Shown: one piece after another, positions 60,412-64,000 of the stretch
Position numbering within the stretch: position 1 is the stretch's first letter
How the letters are laid out: each line of letters opens with the position of its first letter
Assembly: GCA_010015655.1 (NCBI GenBank)
Contig: ML976685.1
Span: 323,885 to 387,884, forward strand
Origin: Bimuria novae-zelandiae CBS 107.79
Taxonomy: Eukaryota > Ascomycota > Dothideomycetes > Pleosporales > Didymosphaeriaceae
Length of the DNA stretch: 64,000 nt
Direction: 5' to 3'
Notes under the pieces: model-generated
Told to the model about the DNA's origin: nothing
Database searches by the model: none
The model's input: the letters and a program-made list of their open reading frames with translations, nothing else
Made by a program: the position numbers and the translations under genes

Positions 60412-60894
60412 CGTCGGGCCAAACGCAACCAAATGCGTCTATCAAATCCAGTGCGCGAGGACGCTGATTTTATCGGCCATGACACCTACCGGCGGATAAC
60501 ATGACTCAGGTAAACCCTGACGACGGTTGAAGAAGGCCAACCCCGGGCGCGCCAGATTTTATACCGGCGCCGAAATTGTCGGAGCGCACCTTCAGTGCGC
60601 TGCTTGTCAATTACGTACGAGCAATGTCAGGGCGATCGAGGTACGTTCATTTGATCGACATACGTGCAAACTATGGCATACACTCGACCTTTGAAGCGCA
60701 ATGAAGCTAAGCATGCCCTCTGGGTTCCATCGCCAGAATTTCCCCAAATTTTCTCAATGTAGTTTAGTGCCTCCGATGGACATGGTCCCCGACATCGCGG
60801 TAACACTCTCCGTCCCGACTTCACCTGAATCCCTATCGCAAACATGACTTCCGTCAGACACCTTGGAATGCAGACCCGTGATTTGTGTCCTTCG
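60412..60894. other. promoter region of C1-tetrahydrofolate synthase
   Basis: Spacer of 483 bp between the synthase start and the end of the next minus-strand gene. No distinct site recognised. Confidence 0.45.
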
Positions 60895-62558
60895 CTAGAC
60901 CGCAGACTCGGTTGCCGGAGGGTTCTCCAAAACGTCCAAGAGAACGCCAAAGAGCACGAACAAGGACTGGGCCTTTTCCCTCAGGACCTCGCGGTGCTCT
61001 GCATGGCAAAATCGAGCAAACCTGTCCGGGTGCCACTTGTTGCGCTCTGATTTCAGCATGTCCATCGTATATTCACTAGCGCCGCGCAGCAGCTCGTGTA
61101 GATCGTGGACGCAGATGCCAAGGCGATGGGTGTCTTTCTTCAGAGGCGTGCATACCTCATTTGCGCATGCGTTCATGTAACTGGGGAGATCTGGGAAGGA
61201 CCGAATATTACCCCCTTTGAGCAGATTCTCGACATCAGTCGTGAATCGTGCGTATGCCTCTCGGGGGTCTGCGTGTGCTACCATCTTCTGGAAGTCTAGC
61301 CAGCTTCTGTGGACCCATCCCTGTTGCTTAAGACCGTTCTCCGCCAGAAACCAGTCCTTGCCCATATCCTTCAGGATATTGATCCGCTCGCCTTTCTTCA
61401 GCTCAAGTTCCCAAGAGTCTGCCGCGTGGGAACGTCCAGCGTGTTTGCTGACAGCCCACTGGAAGATCTGCATTCCTTTTGGATCCTTCGGAACATTGAC
61501 AACCTGGTTGTGTTCATGCGAGTCTTTCGGCAGCGGTGGCTTGTTTGTAACAGGCCCATCGACAATATCTTGATCAGAAGATTGCTCGCCGTGCAGCCTG
61601 GAGACGACAGGATCGGGCTCGAAACGCAACATGAACTCGGGTTCCAGGGAATTTTGTGCAAACTTGAAGAACGCATACGTGTTCCCCGTAGGGGAGTGCG
61701 GGTCGATGACCACATACTAAGTTTGTCAGTGCAATGGCGCACGAGGTAATGGGAACAGCCTCCTCACAGCTAGGTCCGCGATGAACTTGGTTTTGTCGAT
61801 CCCCCGCGCTTGTAGATCGCCGTCATACCACAAACTTCCCAAGGTAACTTGGGCATCTTTTGGGTTTGGCAGCTGGCCGTAGCCGCCCCGGATGTAGAAG
61901 CTGCCATGATTGTTCCAAGCAACATTTTTAAGGACGCCCGATGGGATCGACCCTTGCTTTCCGTTGGAATTCTCGGTGACGGTAGTACTCAACTTGCACA
62001 AAGCACGACTCAGGCCTTCAGGAGCTCTCATTTCAACCCAGCGAGAACAGGCCCATGCCACGAAAGACTCATTCGCCCCGAGCTGCACGCGCAAGGACGA
62101 GGCGAGCTCTTCAGAGTGTTTAGAAACATAGTCCACGAATGGCTTCAATTCGGTAGGGATTGCCTTTCCAGCTCGATGAGCAATGCTACCGTCCTTCATC
62201 TCATAGGTAAAGAAGAACGAATTGGCTTCGCTGCCAAAGGACGCGTGGAGTACCTTCTTGATTTTTCCTCCCAAGAAATCATTGACCACTTTCCGCGGCA
62301 ACTGTGTTCTGTGCCAGAAATTAGTTGATCATGATGCAAACGGCCGTTGCCATACCGATACTGGTTGAACACAGCGCGCTCGCTTCGTTCAACCTCGCTC
62401 CTTCCGCGCTGTACTTACGTCGAGTAGCCATTAGGCGTGGCGCAGAATTGTGTCGCGCCTGGACCGAATGCAATGCAGTACTGATCTGGTCCGGGTGGCT
62501 CGAGCGTGGTGAGTGCCACTGAGACATCGACATGCTCTGCTGGAGTTGCGAGCGCCAT
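60895..62558 (-). CDS. unknown protein with SH3-like domain and C-terminal HPD motif (500 aa)
   Basis: Exons (transcription order) 62419-62558, 61768-62308 and 60895-61716 join in consistent phase to 500 residues starting MALATPAEHVDVSVAL. The N-terminal half has a conserved-looking region (NDFLGGKIKKVLHASFGSE, WNNHGSFYIRGGYGQLP) of unknown fold. Around residues 329-369, WELELKKGERINILKDMGKD then WFLAENGLKQQGWVHRSWL reads as an SH3 domain (ALYDY-like strand replaced, but acidic/basic loop, WF and GWV positions present). Near 450-460, MLKSERNKWHPDRF resembles the HPD-containing helix-loop of J proteins or of fungal proteins with an isolated 'kWHPDrf' motif. The combination suggests an adaptor for protein assembly; function unknown. 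Confidence 0.75.
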
Positions 62559-63691
62559 CTTACAGACCCTTCAGTGCTTGGTTACAATAATGACGAAGCG
62601 TGGGTGTGAATCTCGAGCAAATTCGTATTTTTGGGGAAGGAGCGGTCACCAATTTGCGGTGGTTGAGGGCGTGAGTGGAAGTGTCGAGGTTGAAGCCAGG
62701 CGAGGGTGTAGGAGGAAGGCGCGTATGTCGCCACGAGCAAACGGAAGGGCCGACCTCGCATACCGTCGGTGAAGCTGATACTTCCAATACCGTGTCAAAG
62801 ACATCGATGCTCCGTGTTACCCTAGAGAAAGTAATGCAAACGCCGATGGCTCCAGCAAAAAGGCGCCCATCGTTCTACGCCTCCATCCGCCTACTGCTGC
62901 ATGATCGTAGGCATTGATCCATTACTATTACAGATAACCAAACTGGAAGATGTCCTGGTTCTGCCATCTTCCTCCCCTTCGTTGCTGCGTTCATGAGCTC
63001 ATCTTCACGGAGAAATGCCCTTTGTATTAGTCCGCAAGCCCCCCTTTACTATGTCTCGCGATTTGCAGACAGAAAAAAGTATAGTATCTCAAAAATCGTA
63101 TTTAAAAATAATTCAAGTGTCTTCAAGCTGGGCTGTACAAGATAGCTTTCACTCAAAATGCAACCGAGGTCAACTACAGATAGGTATCAGTGCATGTACA
63201 GTCATTCGAATCTTTATATACAACGGCCCAGCGGAACAATACCCAAACAAATCCGATTTTACAAAATGCGGACAAAAATGGACATGAAGACTTTGTTACA
63301 CGCGTGAAAATTTACGTGCCCAGGTGTGGGGCGGTAAAACAGAATGTGTAACCCTACGCCGATCCAACGCCAATGGCCGAGTAGCCAAATGCATGTATGC
63401 AGGTACACAGAGGTAGTTGTTGTACTGCTCCTCAGCAGTGAATGCATGACAAGACTGTCGCATTACTCGATACAGAAAACAAAGAAAAAGACCGCTTTTC
63501 CGCTCAACAAGACCCTCTCCAACGTCTTTTCTAGATGTATATATGCTGGTTCTAGAGGCCGCGGTAGGCCCGAGTGATGAAGCACAACAAGATGACCGGA
63601 TAGGGAACGCAAAGGCTCGGGAAGGACCTCATGACAGCCAGGCACTCCACTATCCAAATAGCAGATACCGTCTCATGGGTGAGGGGACCGA
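62559..63691. other. gene-free region
   Basis: Upstream of the SH3-like gene and downstream of PRPP synthase, 1.1 kb. Short frames only. Confidence 0.45.
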
Positions 63692-64000
63692 TCAATGGTA
63701 ATCAAACAGAACGCTTATGCTCTCGCCGTGGTGCACTCGCCGTATTGCCTGTAGTTATTGTTAGATGTTACCGCTGTGCGAGATCCGACGTTGCCTACCT
63801 CAGCAAAGACATGGCCGACCTCCAACACCTGCAGTTTGGGACACCGCGCCTTGTGCTCGGCTTGATCGACCGTATTTGTCACAACAACCTTATCCAGTGC
63901 ACTGGCATTGATGCGATCGATGGCGTCGCCGCTCAATATGCCGTGAGTGATCAGCGCATACACCGTGGTCGCACCTTCCTTTTTGAGCAGCTTCGCAGCT
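63692..64000 (-). CDS. ribose-phosphate pyrophosphokinase (PRPP synthase), C-terminal part
   Basis: Makes 5-phosphoribosyl diphosphate from ribose 5-phosphate and ATP for purine, pyrimidine, histidine and tryptophan synthesis. The gene enters from the right edge. Exon 63799-64000 and last exon 63692-63748, joined in phase 0 across a 50-nt intron (GTAGGC...CTACAG), encode the C-terminus: [50 protein letters not shown], then [18 protein letters not shown]. These are the standard last segments of the class I enzyme; the PRPP-binding loop lies outside the window. Which of the fungal PRS paralogues this is cannot be said. Confidence 0.93.

Noticed and set aside
1..64000. CRISPR arrays, riboswitches, bacterial operators, phage genes
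   Set aside because: No regularly spaced repeats or prokaryotic gene organisation; spliced genes show a fungal nuclear genome.

Overview
The window is nuclear DNA of a filamentous ascomycete (Pezizomycotina), most likely a dothideomycete, although the class is an inference. The evidence is short introns (45-110 nt) with GTRNGT donors and CTRAY branch points, fungal gene families (neutral trehalase, MBF1, trifunctional C1-tetrahydrofolate synthase, DHA1 transporter, C2H2/Fungal_trans regulator), and an AT-rich block almost emptied of CpA/TpG, the mark of repeat-induced point mutation (RIP). No rRNA, tRNA, CRISPR array or prokaryotic operon was recognised.

Layout. 1-89: tail of a gene entering from the left. 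646-10754 (-): one giant eight-exon gene for a ~3217-residue DUF6606/DUF3638/DUF3645 protein with a P-loop. 12077-16300: a RIP-degraded TA-flanked DNA transposon, carrying a second transposon (13722-15591) and beside it an intact-looking solo LTR (15596-15796). 16791-18819 (+): an MFS transporter preceded by 31 consecutive C. 19543-21080 (+): a RING-type gene broken by a 14-bp tandem duplication and a nonsense codon. 22015-23273 (-): a decayed FAD monooxygenase. 24179-24585 (+): an intact EthD protein. 26376-29814 (-): a zinc-finger regulator. 29.8-37.6 kb: almost 8 kb with no gene I can support. 37616-39700: a pogo/Fot-type transposon whose transposase has five in-frame stops.

The right third is ordinary gene-dense sequence: several proteins of unknown function (41-49 kb, one with a damaged splice acceptor), neutral trehalase (49868-52269), MBF1 (52941-53510), an unknown serine-rich protein, a possible small secreted protein, C1-tetrahydrofolate synthase (57267-60411) with in-frame starts for mitochondrial and cytosolic forms, an SH3-like/HPD-motif protein (60895-62558), and the C-terminus of PRPP synthase leaving at the right edge. 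C1-tetrahydrofolate synthase and PRPP synthase both supply purine synthesis; trehalase and MBF1 belong to stress physiology. I see no sign that these neighbours form a cluster.

The most distinctive stretch is 12-49 kb, where transposons, gene-poor DNA and three decayed genes lie between intact housekeeping segments. Exon coordinates below were derived by hand from splice signals, phase and family knowledge, not from transcripts.
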